Of a DNA stretch of 61,769 bases, positions 48,608 through 57,138 are shown one piece after another. Origin of the DNA: a beta proteobacterium AAP51 (GTDB lineage Bacteria > Pseudomonadota > Gammaproteobacteria > Burkholderiales > Burkholderiaceae_C). Location: contig LJHT01000002.1 of the NCBI GenBank assembly GCA_001295905.1, positions 1-61,769 on the forward strand. Direction: 5' to 3'. The notes below the pieces were generated by a model that was not told the origin of the DNA, searched no databases, and was given only the letters and a program-made list of their open reading frames with translations. How positions within the stretch are numbered: the first letter of the stretch is position 1; the number at the start of each line of letters is the position of its first letter. A program made the position numbers and the translations under genes.

Positions 48608-49243
48608 ATGAGCGATTTTTCGGACAGCTTCACTATCCACACGACGCTCGCGCCGTTGCCCACGACGGCCTACGAGAACTACATGCGAGACGGAGCCCTC
48701 GCCAACTACCGTGATGGCATGAACGCTCGAGTTCACACGTTTCGATTCGAAGGTCAGGGCGACGAAGTGTTCAAGGTGACCTGCTGCGAACCGACGACGC
48801 AGCTTTTCATGTGGGCATACGATTCGATGGCTAGCGGTCGGCTTCCACCCGGTATCCCGTCGGTCAAGGCCTGCCATGGCCTCTGCGCCCTGGACGCCGA
48901 TGGCTTTCAGTTCGAGGGCTTCACCGTTGAACGACTGCGACCAGCCGAAACAGAGCGTGAGCGCGGCGCGCTCCGGGCCCTTCTTGTATCCGCTCGAGAG
49001 TGCCGGCAGCGCTTTGAAGACAGACTGCCCGGGAGCCGCAGCTGGCAGGTGTCCCTTAGGGTCGCCCGGTGGCTTTCGCTTCAGAACGTGGGCGGGCTGC
49101 GCGACGCCGTCAGAGTGGTCGCGGCGGTCATCAAGGCTACAAGGGCCTTACTCGACATTGAGCAACCGGGGAACGTGATGTTCACGAAGGATGGCCGGCT
49201 GTGTCTTGCCGACCCGGTAGCGATGAGCTTCAGTGCTCCATAG
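48608..49243 (+). CDS. Hypothetical protein with a kinase-like C-terminal motif
   Basis: A 211-residue protein. The C-terminal DIEQPGNVMFTKDGRLCLADPVAM resembles the catalytic and metal-binding loops of protein-kinase-like folds (D..N and DP). The N-terminal half has DEVFKVTCCEPTTQLFMWA. The kinase-like assignment is tentative, as no glycine-rich loop is evident. AGGAGG lies 5 nt before the ATG. Confidence 0.5.
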   Translation: MSDFSDSFTIHTTLAPLPTTAYENYMRDGALANYRDGMNARVHTFRFEGQGDEVFKVTCCEPTTQLFMWAYDSMASGRLPPGIPSVKACHGLCALDADGFQFEGFTVERLRPAETERERGALRALLVSARECRQRFEDRLPGSRSWQVSLRVARWLSLQNVGGLRDAVRVVAAVIKATRALLDIEQPGNVMFTKDGRLCLADPVAMSFSAP

Positions 49244-49354
49244 CCACCCTTGATTCGGAGCCCGCGGCGTTTGCTGCGGGCTCTTTCCTTTGCGCTTGTC
49301 TGTTCGTGGTCAGATATGCTCGCGCTCGTCGCATTCGGACAACGGAGAACTGGT

Positions 49355-49726
49355 TTGGCAACTCGTAAGAAGACCCGTAGCCTCGAACAGATTCAAGCTG
49401 AAATCGCGAGGCTGGAACAGGAAGCGAAGGCTATCCGCGACGCTGAAGTTGGCGATGTTGTCGCAAAGATGAAGGTTGCCATCAAGCACTACGGCTTGAC
49501 TGCAGCCGACTTGGGGCTAGCGCCGAAGGCCGGGGCGAGGGCGCCCAAGGCCACCGCCAAGGCGGGGAGGCGCAGTGCGCCCAAGGGCAAGGCCTCGAAG
49601 ACTACCCGACCCATTAAGTACCGCGACGATGCTGGCAACACGTGGGTGGGCCATGGCAAGCGACCGAAGTGGTTCGTGGACGCGCTCGCTGGCGGGAAGA
49701 CCGCTGAAGACTTGTTGGTGAAGTGA
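49355..49726 (+). CDS. H-NS family histone-like protein
   Basis: A 123-residue protein with an N-terminal coiled-coil oligomerisation helix (SLEQIQAEIARLEQEAKAIRD), a basic linker and the C-terminal DNA-binding motif IKYRDDAGNTWVGHGKRPKWF. H-NS-like proteins on mobile elements often silence the element or interact with host H-NS. A TTG start with GGAG 8 nt upstream gives the expected length; an ATG at 49316 is also in frame. Confidence 0.82.
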   Translation: MATRKKTRSLEQIQAEIARLEQEAKAIRDAEVGDVVAKMKVAIKHYGLTAADLGLAPKAGARAPKATAKAGRRSAPKGKASKTTRPIKYRDDAGNTWVGHGKRPKWFVDALAGGKTAEDLLVK

Positions 49727-49855
49727 GGCCGCCAGCCTGCAGCTTGTGGGCAGTCAGGCGCTCTCACGAAGCTGGAGTGCTGCTTTAACCAGCGCTTATG
49801 GATGCGTCAGGGCCGTCTGCGCGGCCCGTTCGCAGTTATCGGGCCGCAGTATTCT

Positions 49856-50386
49856 TCAGCGTGGCTTGCTGTCGAGTGCGCATCCAGCCGTCTTCGCAAG
49901 AAAGTCGTAGAGCTCCTGCCCCTTCTTGCTAAGCACGTACTGTGTGGACCGGAGGCTTTCGCTGGGCTTCTTGGCCAGCTTGATGAGCTTGTGACGCCGC
50001 AATTCTGAGAAGCCTGCTTCGGCGAGTTCTCGGGCTTCGTCGCGGTCGAAGCCGGATGGGCGGAGGCGCAGTTCCATGCCGACCTGGCACTCTGGGGCGC
50101 CGCTCGGTTCTCGGGCCTCACGCGCCGTCTGGCCAACGGCGACCAGAGCCAGCAGACCGGCAGGGGTGAACGTCCTCATCAAGCGCAGGCCTTCGTCAAC
50201 GTCTGGAACGCCAAACCACGTCGGCACCACGATTTTGGTCGTTTGGTACCAGAGGTCGTTGGCAAGTTCGCGCTCACGCTTGCGCCGGCGGGCGGCTTCC
50301 CGCTTGGCCTCGAGAGCTTCCGCTGCTGCGTCAACTGCCACGGATGCTGCAACGACCGCCTCGAGCTCAGCCTTACTAGATTTCAC
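49856..50386 (-). CDS. Hypothetical protein, winged-helix-like C-terminus
   Basis: About 176 residues: a coiled-coil-like charged segment (AEALEAKREAARRRKRERELANDLWY), then a C-terminal region (ELRRHKLIKLAKKPSESLRSTQYVLSKKGQELYDFL) like a winged helix. A GTG start at 50386 preceded by AAGGA is favoured over the longer frame to 50668, whose N-terminus is arginine-rich and unlike a protein. Confidence 0.55.
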   Translation of the reverse strand: MKSSKAELEAVVAASVAVDAAAEALEAKREAARRRKRERELANDLWYQTTKIVVPTWFGVPDVDEGLRLMRTFTPAGLLALVAVGQTAREAREPSGAPECQVGMELRLRPSGFDRDEARELAEAGFSELRRHKLIKLAKKPSESLRSTQYVLSKKGQELYDFLAKTAGCALDSKPR

Positions 50387-51219
50387 TACTTGGTCCTTCA
50401 GGAATGAGATGACCGCCGAGAGTTCGGTCGGCTCGTGCTGAACTTGAGAGTCCGTCGCGTGAAGTTTTGCGCGGTCGCGGCGGTGTCTTGCGTCGAGGCA
50501 AGACTGAACAGGACCTGCACCGAGAAGGTAGTGCCGCGCCCGTAGCAGGCCGGTCTTGTGGCATTTCGAGCCAAGTCGTTCGTGTTGACTGTGCCCGTCA
50601 AGCCTACAAACTCCCGCGTCCCGTCTTCGGTTTCTCAGCAGCCGGGGAGGGCTTGTGTGCGCTGTCACAAGCGACTGGTGTGCCGGTGAAGATGTTGCGC
50701 ACCTTTGCAGTCATCAGTGACCCGGCAAACCGGGCGTCCTTTGCTGCCGAGGCTGCTGTTGTGGCGTTCGCGCGAGTGAAGTCACGTCGTGTGACCGGGT
50801 AAGCGATAGAGCTGGCGCGGAGCCAGGACCTCGCCGTCGGCTGGCGCTGGCCTGCAAACGCAAGGGGCGCATATTGCGTCTTGCCTCGAGGCAAGACGCG
50901 GCCTTCACCGGTGAGCAACGACGGTCTTGCCTCGAGGCAAGACGCCGTTTCGCCTCCCCGTGGCTGCCTGCAGCGCCCCGCACATCTTCCTACGCACGCC
51001 AGAGACTTCACTGAAATCCGTGCTCGCTCAAGGATGCAGCGGGCATGGCTGGCGTTGAAATCGATGCGGTAAGCTTGCTTCAGGTGTTCGTCGCACGCCT
51101 TCCGTCCGCACCGGAGAAGCAGCCACAGCGACCTGAATGTTTTTTCGAGAACATCCCAGGCACCTCCCCGCAGGCGCTGGGCGAGCGGACCGTCTGCATT
51201 GAGCCTGCCAGGAGAAGTC
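50387..51219. other. Gene-free region with three copies of a 20-bp palindrome
   Basis: 833 bp. A plus-strand frame at 50467-50802 ends with plausible coding (GVPVKMLRTFAVISDPANRAS) and may be a decayed gene end; otherwise no gene is supported. It holds the palindromes listed separately. Confidence 0.5.
50485..50943. repeat. Three-copy palindrome GTCTTGCCTCGAGGCAAGAC
   Basis: Perfect 20-bp palindromes occur at 50878-50897 (extended to 24 bp, 50876-50899) and 50924-50943; a third copy with one mismatch (GCGTC for GCCTC) is at 50485-50504. Two copies lie 46 bp apart. Spacing and symmetry suggest a dimeric DNA-binding protein such as a regulator or a partition protein. Confidence 0.7.
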
Positions 51220-52710
51220 GTGTCTGACACCATCAAGTTCACCCCAAGCCCGGCCTTCGACCGGGTCGCCCAGGCGCTCGGCATAGGCGTCGAGTCGTTC
51301 TGGTTCAACCAGTACCCGGCCGAGCAGGCAGGCAAGCTCGAAGCCCGCATCAAGATGGCTGCGAAGCTGCTCGGTAAGGTCACCGACCTACGCCACAGCC
51401 AGACGCTGGACGCAGTGGCCCAGGCACTCCGCTTTCGTGCTTGGCATCACTTGTCGGCGCACCTCGGCCGAGCTGCGGAGTTCAAGCCAGGGCCGCTGCC
51501 ACCTGGCTGGCTGGACGCCCTCAGCGGCACCGTCGTGTTGACGGTGGAGCCTGAAGACGACGTCCGCCTGCCTGAACCGCAGCTCGATGCTTTTGAGGCC
51601 CTCGGAGAGACGCTGGCAATGCTGACCGACACCCCCAAGCAGCGGGTGCTCGACGGCGTTTCGGCTGCCTTGTGTGGCGGAAAGTCTTGGCGAGAGGTCC
51701 GCAATCGAAGCCCGCTGAACGCGGTCGAGCCGCTGTATCGCTTCCAAGTCTTCGGGCAAGACGCCGAAGGTGGCGTTGGCGGATGCTTCGAGTTGAGCCC
51801 TGCGTGCCACCAGCTTGTCGATGAACTCGACGATTGCTGGCAGGGCTACGACGAGTTCACCAAACCGCAGAAGAAGCGCGCTCGGGCGTGGGTCGAGTCC
51901 GTTCTTATGGCCCAGCCAGGCTTTTTTGAGGGCGGGCTGGCGCTGGCGTGGATGCAGCGTGATGCGAAGGAAAGCGAGGCAGTACAGACGGCCGCTCGCT
52001 TCGTGCGCGCTGCGGAGGCCCTCATCCCGAAGGGATTCAAAGGGCGCATTCTTTGGGGCCACCTCGGAAATCGTTTTTATCACCGGTTGCTGTGGCTCCA
52101 GGCGGGCTTGAACCACGACAACGGCGCCAGCGAAGCTGCAGCCAAGGTCGCGCGCAAGCTGCTCAGGCTCAACCCCGGCGACAACCTCGGTGTGAGGTGC
52201 GTCCTGCCGTTCCTGCACCTTGAGCAAGGCGAGGTGGCGGCAGCGCGTCGGTCACTGAAGGCAATCGCTGACGAGCCGGGTCTGACTGCTGCCGCCACGC
52301 GAGCATTCGTTGCCTTTGCAGAGGACGAAGCACAGCTGTTTCGACGCGAGTTGGCGACAGCGCTGTTCACGCTGCCTGTCATGAGGGCGTTCCTGTTGAA
52401 CGACCCAAAGGCGCTGCCGCCCGGGGAGTCCGGCTATCGGTCGGTGCAGCCGGACATGGAGACGTTCGCTGAGTTTGCCTGGCCAACCTACAACATTGTT
52501 CCTGGGCTGAGAAAGGCATGCGAGGCCATGCTGGCTGAGCCGGCGGTTCGTCAGGCGGAGCGGGAGCTTGCTACCTACTGGGAAGGCTACTGGGTAGCCC
52601 GACAACAGGGCAGGGCTGTGCGCACCGGGTCGGCCGAGGGTTGGCAAGCCCTTCTGGAAGCCTCCATCGACCGAGTTGCGCCACGGACGACGCGGGCCAA
52701 GCGCACATGA
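51220..52710 (+). CDS. Hypothetical helical-repeat protein
   Basis: A 496-residue, largely helical protein. The N-terminal half starts with VSDTIKFTPSPAFDRVAQALG and KVTDLRHSQTLDAVAQALRFRAWHH; the second half (VLPFLHLEQGEVAAARRSLKAIADE) has TPR-like helical pairs. No catalytic motif recognised. A GTG start at 51220 has AGGAG 5 nt upstream. It overlaps the HEPN/OST-HTH gene by 4 nt, so the two are co-translated. Confidence 0.6.
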   Translation: MSDTIKFTPSPAFDRVAQALGIGVESFWFNQYPAEQAGKLEARIKMAAKLLGKVTDLRHSQTLDAVAQALRFRAWHHLSAHLGRAAEFKPGPLPPGWLDALSGTVVLTVEPEDDVRLPEPQLDAFEALGETLAMLTDTPKQRVLDGVSAALCGGKSWREVRNRSPLNAVEPLYRFQVFGQDAEGGVGGCFELSPACHQLVDELDDCWQGYDEFTKPQKKRARAWVESVLMAQPGFFEGGLALAWMQRDAKESEAVQTAARFVRAAEALIPKGFKGRILWGHLGNRFYHRLLWLQAGLNHDNGASEAAAKVARKLLRLNPGDNLGVRCVLPFLHLEQGEVAAARRSLKAIADEPGLTAAATRAFVAFAEDEAQLFRRELATALFTLPVMRAFLLNDPKALPPGESGYRSVQPDMETFAEFAWPTYNIVPGLRKACEAMLAEPAVRQAERELATYWEGYWVARQQGRAVRTGSAEGWQALLEASIDRVAPRTTRAKRT

Positions 52711-53558
52711 CAGACGACCCGCGCCCAGCCATGCAGCGCGATGTACAGCGCCTGCTGGGCAGGTGCATGCTGCGCATCCAGCAGTACGAGCGTCTGATGA
52801 AGGCCATGCTTGCGCATCACGAGCTGGCAGGCCCAGTCGAAACGCTGGAAGGTCAGCGCTCGACCCGCATCGAGAAGCTCTCGGACAAGAGCTTAGGTAC
52901 GCTGGTCAAGGCACTGTTCGAGACCTACGTCGTACCCGATGGGTTTGAGCGGGACTTGCTTCCTGACGACAAGGTACCCTCTGACCGCATCTCGATGGCA
53001 TTCAGTTTCCGAATGTCGATGGCGCCCGACCGATGGGCTCAGACCAAGGAAGCTGTTGAGGACTTGGTCGCGATGCGCAACGACCTTGTTCACCACCTCA
53101 TCGACCGGTTTGACGTGTGGAGCGATGAAGGGTGCGTCGCTGCAGTGCGCCACCTTGAGGACAGCTACAGCCGCATCGACCGGCACTACTTCGAGCTTGT
53201 TGAGTGGGCAACAAACATGGAGAAGGCCAGAGAGGCGGCAGCTTCATTCGCACAATCGCAAGCCTTCCGTGACTTGGTGGTCAACGGAATCGCGCCGGAT
53301 GGTTCCTTCGAGTGGTCGAACACGGGCATCGTCAGAGCACTGCGTCAGGCTGTCGTCGCGAACGCCGATGCGGGGTGGGCCCGGCTGGACGAGGTTCGCT
53401 CTTGGCTCTCCACCCATGAGCCGGAACAAACGCCCGAGACGTACGGGTGCCGCTCATGGCCTCAGGTGGTCAGTGAGTCGAGGCTGTTCGACCTTCAGTA
53501 TCGAACGTCGGTGGAGGGCCGCAAGGAAGCGTGGATTCGAGAGCGGGGACGGTCGTAG
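52707..53558 (+). CDS. HEPN-like/OST-HTH (LOTUS) protein, putative RNase
   Basis: A 283-residue protein. The N-terminal ~180 residues are helical and contain MRNDLVHHLIDRFD, which fits the R-X4-H (RNDLVH) motif of HEPN ribonucleases. The C-terminal ~75 residues (IVRALRQAVVANADAGWARLDEVRSWL... then TYGCRSWPQVVSESRLFDLQ) fit an OST-HTH/LOTUS RNA-binding domain. It may be an RNA-cleaving toxin or defence effector. It is downstream of, and overlaps, the 496-residue gene. Confidence 0.72.
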   Translation: MTDDPRPAMQRDVQRLLGRCMLRIQQYERLMKAMLAHHELAGPVETLEGQRSTRIEKLSDKSLGTLVKALFETYVVPDGFERDLLPDDKVPSDRISMAFSFRMSMAPDRWAQTKEAVEDLVAMRNDLVHHLIDRFDVWSDEGCVAAVRHLEDSYSRIDRHYFELVEWATNMEKAREAAASFAQSQAFRDLVVNGIAPDGSFEWSNTGIVRALRQAVVANADAGWARLDEVRSWLSTHEPEQTPETYGCRSWPQVVSESRLFDLQYRTSVEGRKEAWIRERGRS

Positions 53559-53722
53559 GTAGAGGACCCAAATAAGGGCGCCTGGAAATCGCCGTCGATA
53601 GGCAGCCCTCTTGGAGGTGCATCGGTCCTCTGGTGGGTTTTTTGGGTCACGGCCACTGCTTGGACCGGCTGACGAAAGCTGCATGGCGTTTCGCAGGCGC
53701 CTCAAGCGTCGATTGTGGGGCG

Positions 53723-55219
53723 TTAATCCTCGCTAGTGGCTCTCAGCACCTGCTCCAGTATCGCCGGAAGGTTAGCTTCTTCGAGCTGTGACGCTGTCTC
53801 GCTGGGCATAGCAGCGACCTGCATCACCTTGGCGCAGACTTCTTCCGCTGCTTTCTGCATCCGCTCTTGGGCCTCATCAGTTTCCATGTACTGGACCGTG
53901 ATGCCAGGGATGTTGACGGTCTCCGCGAGACCCTTGGCGGAGTGGAGCATCAGCAGCGCCACCCCGAAGACGTCACCCGCTGCAGCTGCTCCGATGGTCG
54001 CAAAGGTCCGACGCAGGTCAGAGGGTGTGAAGTGCAGGTCGAGAACATCTTCGACAGTGGTCCAAGCTGCTCGTGGGTCAGACAGCACAGCGTCCTTCCG
54101 GGCTTTCCCACGAGTCGGCTTCGGGGAGTACCAGACCGGGCCCGCAGGGTCCGGGGCAAATTCGCGACGCTCTTTGAGGATACTCAGAGAGAGTTTGGAC
54201 AAGGGAACCCGCAGGGGCGGAGCGTCTGCCGGAGTCTTAGCGCCCCTGCGCTTGGTGCCGCGCTTGTGCGGAGAAATGACCAGCTTGCCGCTCTCGAAGT
54301 CAACCTCCGAGAACTGAAGGTTTACCATCAAGCTGCGTCGAAGGCCGGTCAGGACATACAGGCGGAATTGGTCACGCCACCAGGGAGCCATCATCTGGTC
54401 AGAAGCGCGCCAGGCACGCCCGAGCTTCGACAGCGGAATGCGGCCCCTACGCTCAACTTTTGGGCCGGTCAGCTTCTTGGCGTCGCGCGCAGGGTTCTCG
54501 GTCTTGGGGATGCCTTCCAGTCCCCTGTACTTGTGGCCAATCTCGTACAACATGGAAGCGGTGTTGAGCACCCCGACAAGGGTGTCCGCCGCAACGGGTC
54601 CCCTGAAGACTGGTACCTCGACACCTGCTTCGTTGGCCTTCTTTCCAACAAGAAGCTTGCCAAGCCGCAGGTCGTGCGTGTACTTCGCCCAAAACGCGTA
54701 GTCCAGCTCATCAAGGTACCTGCTCCGCAGGTGCCCGAGGTAATGCTCGAAGTTCCGCGTGTCTTTGGTTCGCGTGTCTGCCCGGTGGTGCGGCTTCTCG
54801 ACGTCGTAGTAGGACCAAGCCTTCTCCAGAGTCAGGCGCTCCGACTTGACCCCATCCTCGCGCACGTGGCTCGCTGCTCGCCTGGCCGCGAGCACCGCGG
54901 CCTTGGCGTCATCGAGCGACATGACCTGGTCGCCCTTCTCGACCTCGGTAGCCAAGCCGAGGTCTGTTCGGTCGCTTTTGTGCGACTTCGTGCCATCAGG
55001 GTTCACCACCGTGACCTTGAACCGGTGAACCCAGGTTCTGCGGACGGTTCCGTCCTTCGTCCTGGGCATCACGCGGCAAAAGAGCCCAGCTTGCTGTGCA
55101 GATGGGTATTCAACCGCTGACTTTTCCGGCACCGGCAGCATCAGTAGCTGTCGCACGGAAGAAAACGTTGGTAGCCGCCCGCGCTTGGGGACGACCTCTC
55201 CAGTGACTCTCATGTCCAT
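53723..55219 (-). CDS. int: Tyrosine-type site-specific integrase
   Basis: A 498-residue recombinase whose gene starts about 255 bp from the right junction. An N-terminal arm/core-binding region is followed by a catalytic domain: box-I Arg in YVLTGLRRSLMVNL, box II FTPSDLRRTFATIG (Arg, with Ser/Asp in place of the usual His-x-Leu), and a Tyr nucleophile in GITVQYMET. It is the natural candidate for anticodon-loop integration. The start at 55219 is chosen; a frame extends to 55384. Confidence 0.88.
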   Translation of the reverse strand: MDMRVTGEVVPKRGRLPTFSSVRQLLMLPVPEKSAVEYPSAQQAGLFCRVMPRTKDGTVRRTWVHRFKVTVVNPDGTKSHKSDRTDLGLATEVEKGDQVMSLDDAKAAVLAARRAASHVREDGVKSERLTLEKAWSYYDVEKPHHRADTRTKDTRNFEHYLGHLRSRYLDELDYAFWAKYTHDLRLGKLLVGKKANEAGVEVPVFRGPVAADTLVGVLNTASMLYEIGHKYRGLEGIPKTENPARDAKKLTGPKVERRGRIPLSKLGRAWRASDQMMAPWWRDQFRLYVLTGLRRSLMVNLQFSEVDFESGKLVISPHKRGTKRRGAKTPADAPPLRVPLSKLSLSILKERREFAPDPAGPVWYSPKPTRGKARKDAVLSDPRAAWTTVEDVLDLHFTPSDLRRTFATIGAAAAGDVFGVALLMLHSAKGLAETVNIPGITVQYMETDEAQERMQKAAEEVCAKVMQVAAMPSETASQLEEANLPAILEQVLRATSED

Positions 55220-55481
55220 CGCAGTCCTATCGGCGGATGCGTTCCGCACTTGAGACCACGGCGTGCCCGGTGCCAAGCTTGTGGCACCTTCTTGGCACTT
55301 TCGGCGCTCCCGTATAAGCAAAAACGGGGTGTTTGGCACTCGACCGTGGGCAGATTCCTGAGTGTTCAGGCCGTCCGGTGCCAAGCTGCGAAGGGATAAA
55401 AGTCCAATAGCGTCAATGGTTTATACGCTTCTTGGCACTCTTAGCCTTCATGGCGGCCGAATCGACCTACAAAGCGCGCAA
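55220..55481. other. Integrase promoter and right end of the element
   Basis: No gene supported. It contains TTGGCAC/GTGCCAA sites at 55270, 55292, 55333, 55378 and 55432, and the attR arm at 55474-55483. Integrase binding here could autoregulate its own promoter. Confidence 0.6.
55270..55438. repeat. Integrase arm-type sites, right cluster (TTGGCAC x5)
   Basis: GTGCCAA at 55270-55276 and 55378-55384; TTGGCAC at 55292-55298, 55333-55339 and 55432-55438. They mirror the four copies at the left end. Confidence 0.65.
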
Positions 55482-55492
55482 GACTCATAATC
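55474..55492. other. attR core
   Basis: GCGCGCAAGA (55474-55483), then CTCATAA (55484-55490), then host anticodon-stem bases TCCTT. It contains the 11-bp direct repeat with attL. The crossover lies in or next to the shared 7-bp loop sequence. Confidence 0.85.
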
Positions 55493-55528
55493 CTTTGGTC
55501 GTTGGTTCAAGTCCAACACGGCCTACCA
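55489..55528 (+). pseudogene. 3' half of the resident tRNA-Ile2/Met (CAT)
   Basis: AATCC anticodon-stem strand, variable region, T arm (GTTGG-TTCAAGT-CCAAC), acceptor strand ACGGCCT and ACCA. It is 40 nt long, the exact complement of the 37-nt 5' half at 24432-24468. It has no promoter of its own and no 5' half nearby. Confidence 0.9.
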
Positions 55529-55758
55529 GCTCGCATTCGCAGAATGACGAGAGCGCCCACCGCCAGCGTGACCGGTCGGTGACGAGATTCCTGCTTTCGG
55601 TGGCGCCACTTCGGCAGTCGTGCGCCACGCTGAGGCAGCAGACCAGGGCATCAACTCCAAGGTCAATAGAGACACAGGCACCGATCGGTACTGTCGACGC
55701 CAGGGTTCGCGGCCGCCCGTCCTCGAATCGACCGGAACCAAGCGCGAAGCGCGCTGCA

Positions 55759-57117
55759 TCAAGCGTGCTCCGCGGATGCGGTGCCCAGCCTGGCCGGGGT
55801 CGTCTGCCGAAGGAAGCGCCACACCAGCAGGATCGCCGCCAGGCCCAGCGCGACGATGAAGCCAGTCCACACCCCTGCCGGGCCCATGCCCACCGGGTGC
55901 GCCAGCACCCAGCCCAAGGGCAGGCCCAGAACCCAATAGGCCAGCAGTGACAGCCAGGCCGGGAAGCCCGTGTCTGAAAGCCCCCGCAGCGCGCCCGTCA
56001 TGGTGGACTGCACGCCGTCCATCACCTGGCTGCAGGCGAACACGAAGAACAGCGCCGCCGCCACGGCGATGACCTCCGGCTCCTGCGTGATCCATCCTGC
56101 AATGGTGCGCCCGTGCAGGCCGAGCATGGCCGCCGCCCCCGCCAGCCACACCGTGGCCAGTGCCAGCGCGGCCCAGGCGATGGGCCGCAGCGCCGCGTCG
56201 TTGCGCGCGCCGCGCGCCTGTGCCACGCGGATGGCCACCGCCCCGGCCACCCCCAGCGGCACCATGTAGAGCAGGCCGCCGACCGACATCGCCACCTGGT
56301 TGCCGGCGAGCGCCACCGCGCCGAAGGTCCCGATCATCAGCGTGGCCACGGCCATCGCGCCGGTTTCGGCCACGTACATCAGCCCCAGCGGAGCCCCTTC
56401 GCGGGCCACCGAAGCGATCTCTGCGGTGCTCAGGGCTGCCCGCACGCGCAGCCGCCGCATCGACCGCGCCCGCAGCCAGAAGGCCCAGGCCGCCGCCAGC
56501 GCCAGCGTCTCGGCAGTCAGCGAAGCGATGCCTGCGCCCGTCAGCCCCAGCATCGGCAGCGGCCCCAGGCCCCAGATCAGCGCGTAGTTCAGCGGCACGT
56601 TGATGCCCACCGCCAGGAAGGCGAAGCCCGTGCCCAGCCAGGGCCGGTCGATCGCCTCGAAGGTGGCCTTGAAAACCAGCAGCAGCGAAAACGGCAGCAT
56701 CAGCGCAGCGATCGACACCCAGTAGGGAAACATGATCGCCAGCACCTCGCGCGGCTGGCCCAGCCAGGGCAGCAGAGGCCAGACCGCCAGCATCGCCAGC
56801 ACGCCCAGTGTGCCCACCATCGCCCCCAAGGCCAGACCATTGCGCAACAGTGCCGGAATCCGCCGCCCCTGCCTCGCGCCATGCGCCGCGCCCACCCGCA
56901 CCGACATCGCCGACAACAGCCCGTAGATCGCCGCGAACAGGATGATCGCCACCGCGTTGGTGATGCCCACCGCAGCCAGCGGGAGGGGGCCCAGCGGCGC
57001 CAGCATCACCGAATCGGTGACGCCCAGCAGCGTGGAGGCGCCCAGGCCCGCCACGATGGGGATGGCCAGCGCCAGGATGGCGGGAACCTCGCGGCGAATG
57101 TGAGACAGCTTCGGCAT
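55759..57117 (-). CDS. MATE family multidrug efflux protein
   Basis: A 452-residue inner-membrane protein with about 12 hydrophobic segments arranged as two MatE repeats (for example LALAIPIVAGLGASTLLGVTDSVM and GLMYVAETGAMAVATLMIGTFGAVALAGNQVAMS). It probably exports cationic drugs or metabolites in exchange for H+ or Na+. The start at 57117 is chosen. It is divergent from a TetR gene and shares a 65-bp intergenic region with two operator-like repeats. Confidence 0.93.
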   Translation of the reverse strand: MPKLSHIRREVPAILALAIPIVAGLGASTLLGVTDSVMLAPLGPLPLAAVGITNAVAIILFAAIYGLLSAMSVRVGAAHGARQGRRIPALLRNGLALGAMVGTLGVLAMLAVWPLLPWLGQPREVLAIMFPYWVSIAALMLPFSLLLVFKATFEAIDRPWLGTGFAFLAVGINVPLNYALIWGLGPLPMLGLTGAGIASLTAETLALAAAWAFWLRARSMRRLRVRAALSTAEIASVAREGAPLGLMYVAETGAMAVATLMIGTFGAVALAGNQVAMSVGGLLYMVPLGVAGAVAIRVAQARGARNDAALRPIAWAALALATVWLAGAAAMLGLHGRTIAGWITQEPEVIAVAAALFFVFACSQVMDGVQSTMTGALRGLSDTGFPAWLSLLAYWVLGLPLGWVLAHPVGMGPAGVWTGFIVALGLAAILLVWRFLRQTTPARLGTASAEHA

Positions 57118-57138
57118 CTTGCGCCCCGGGCGGGGTTT

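Larger units (their letters stand above)
24462..55492. mobile_element. Integrated genomic island in the tRNA anticodon loop
   Basis: The element is bounded by an 11-bp direct repeat GACTCATAATC (24462-24472 and 55482-55492). It carries a tyrosine integrase beside the right end, arm-type repeats at both ends, an AlpA-like and a TrfA-like gene, and defence cargo. Base composition is visibly less GC-rich than the flanks in many intergenic stretches, and gene order is unlike the conserved core on either side. No conjugation genes were seen, so the transfer route is unknown. Confidence 0.9.

Noticed and set aside
50467..50802. A plus-strand gene for an HTH-like protein
   Set aside because: Only the last ~45 codons look coding; the front overlaps a palindrome, is arginine- and glycine-rich, and no start with a ribosome-binding site was found.
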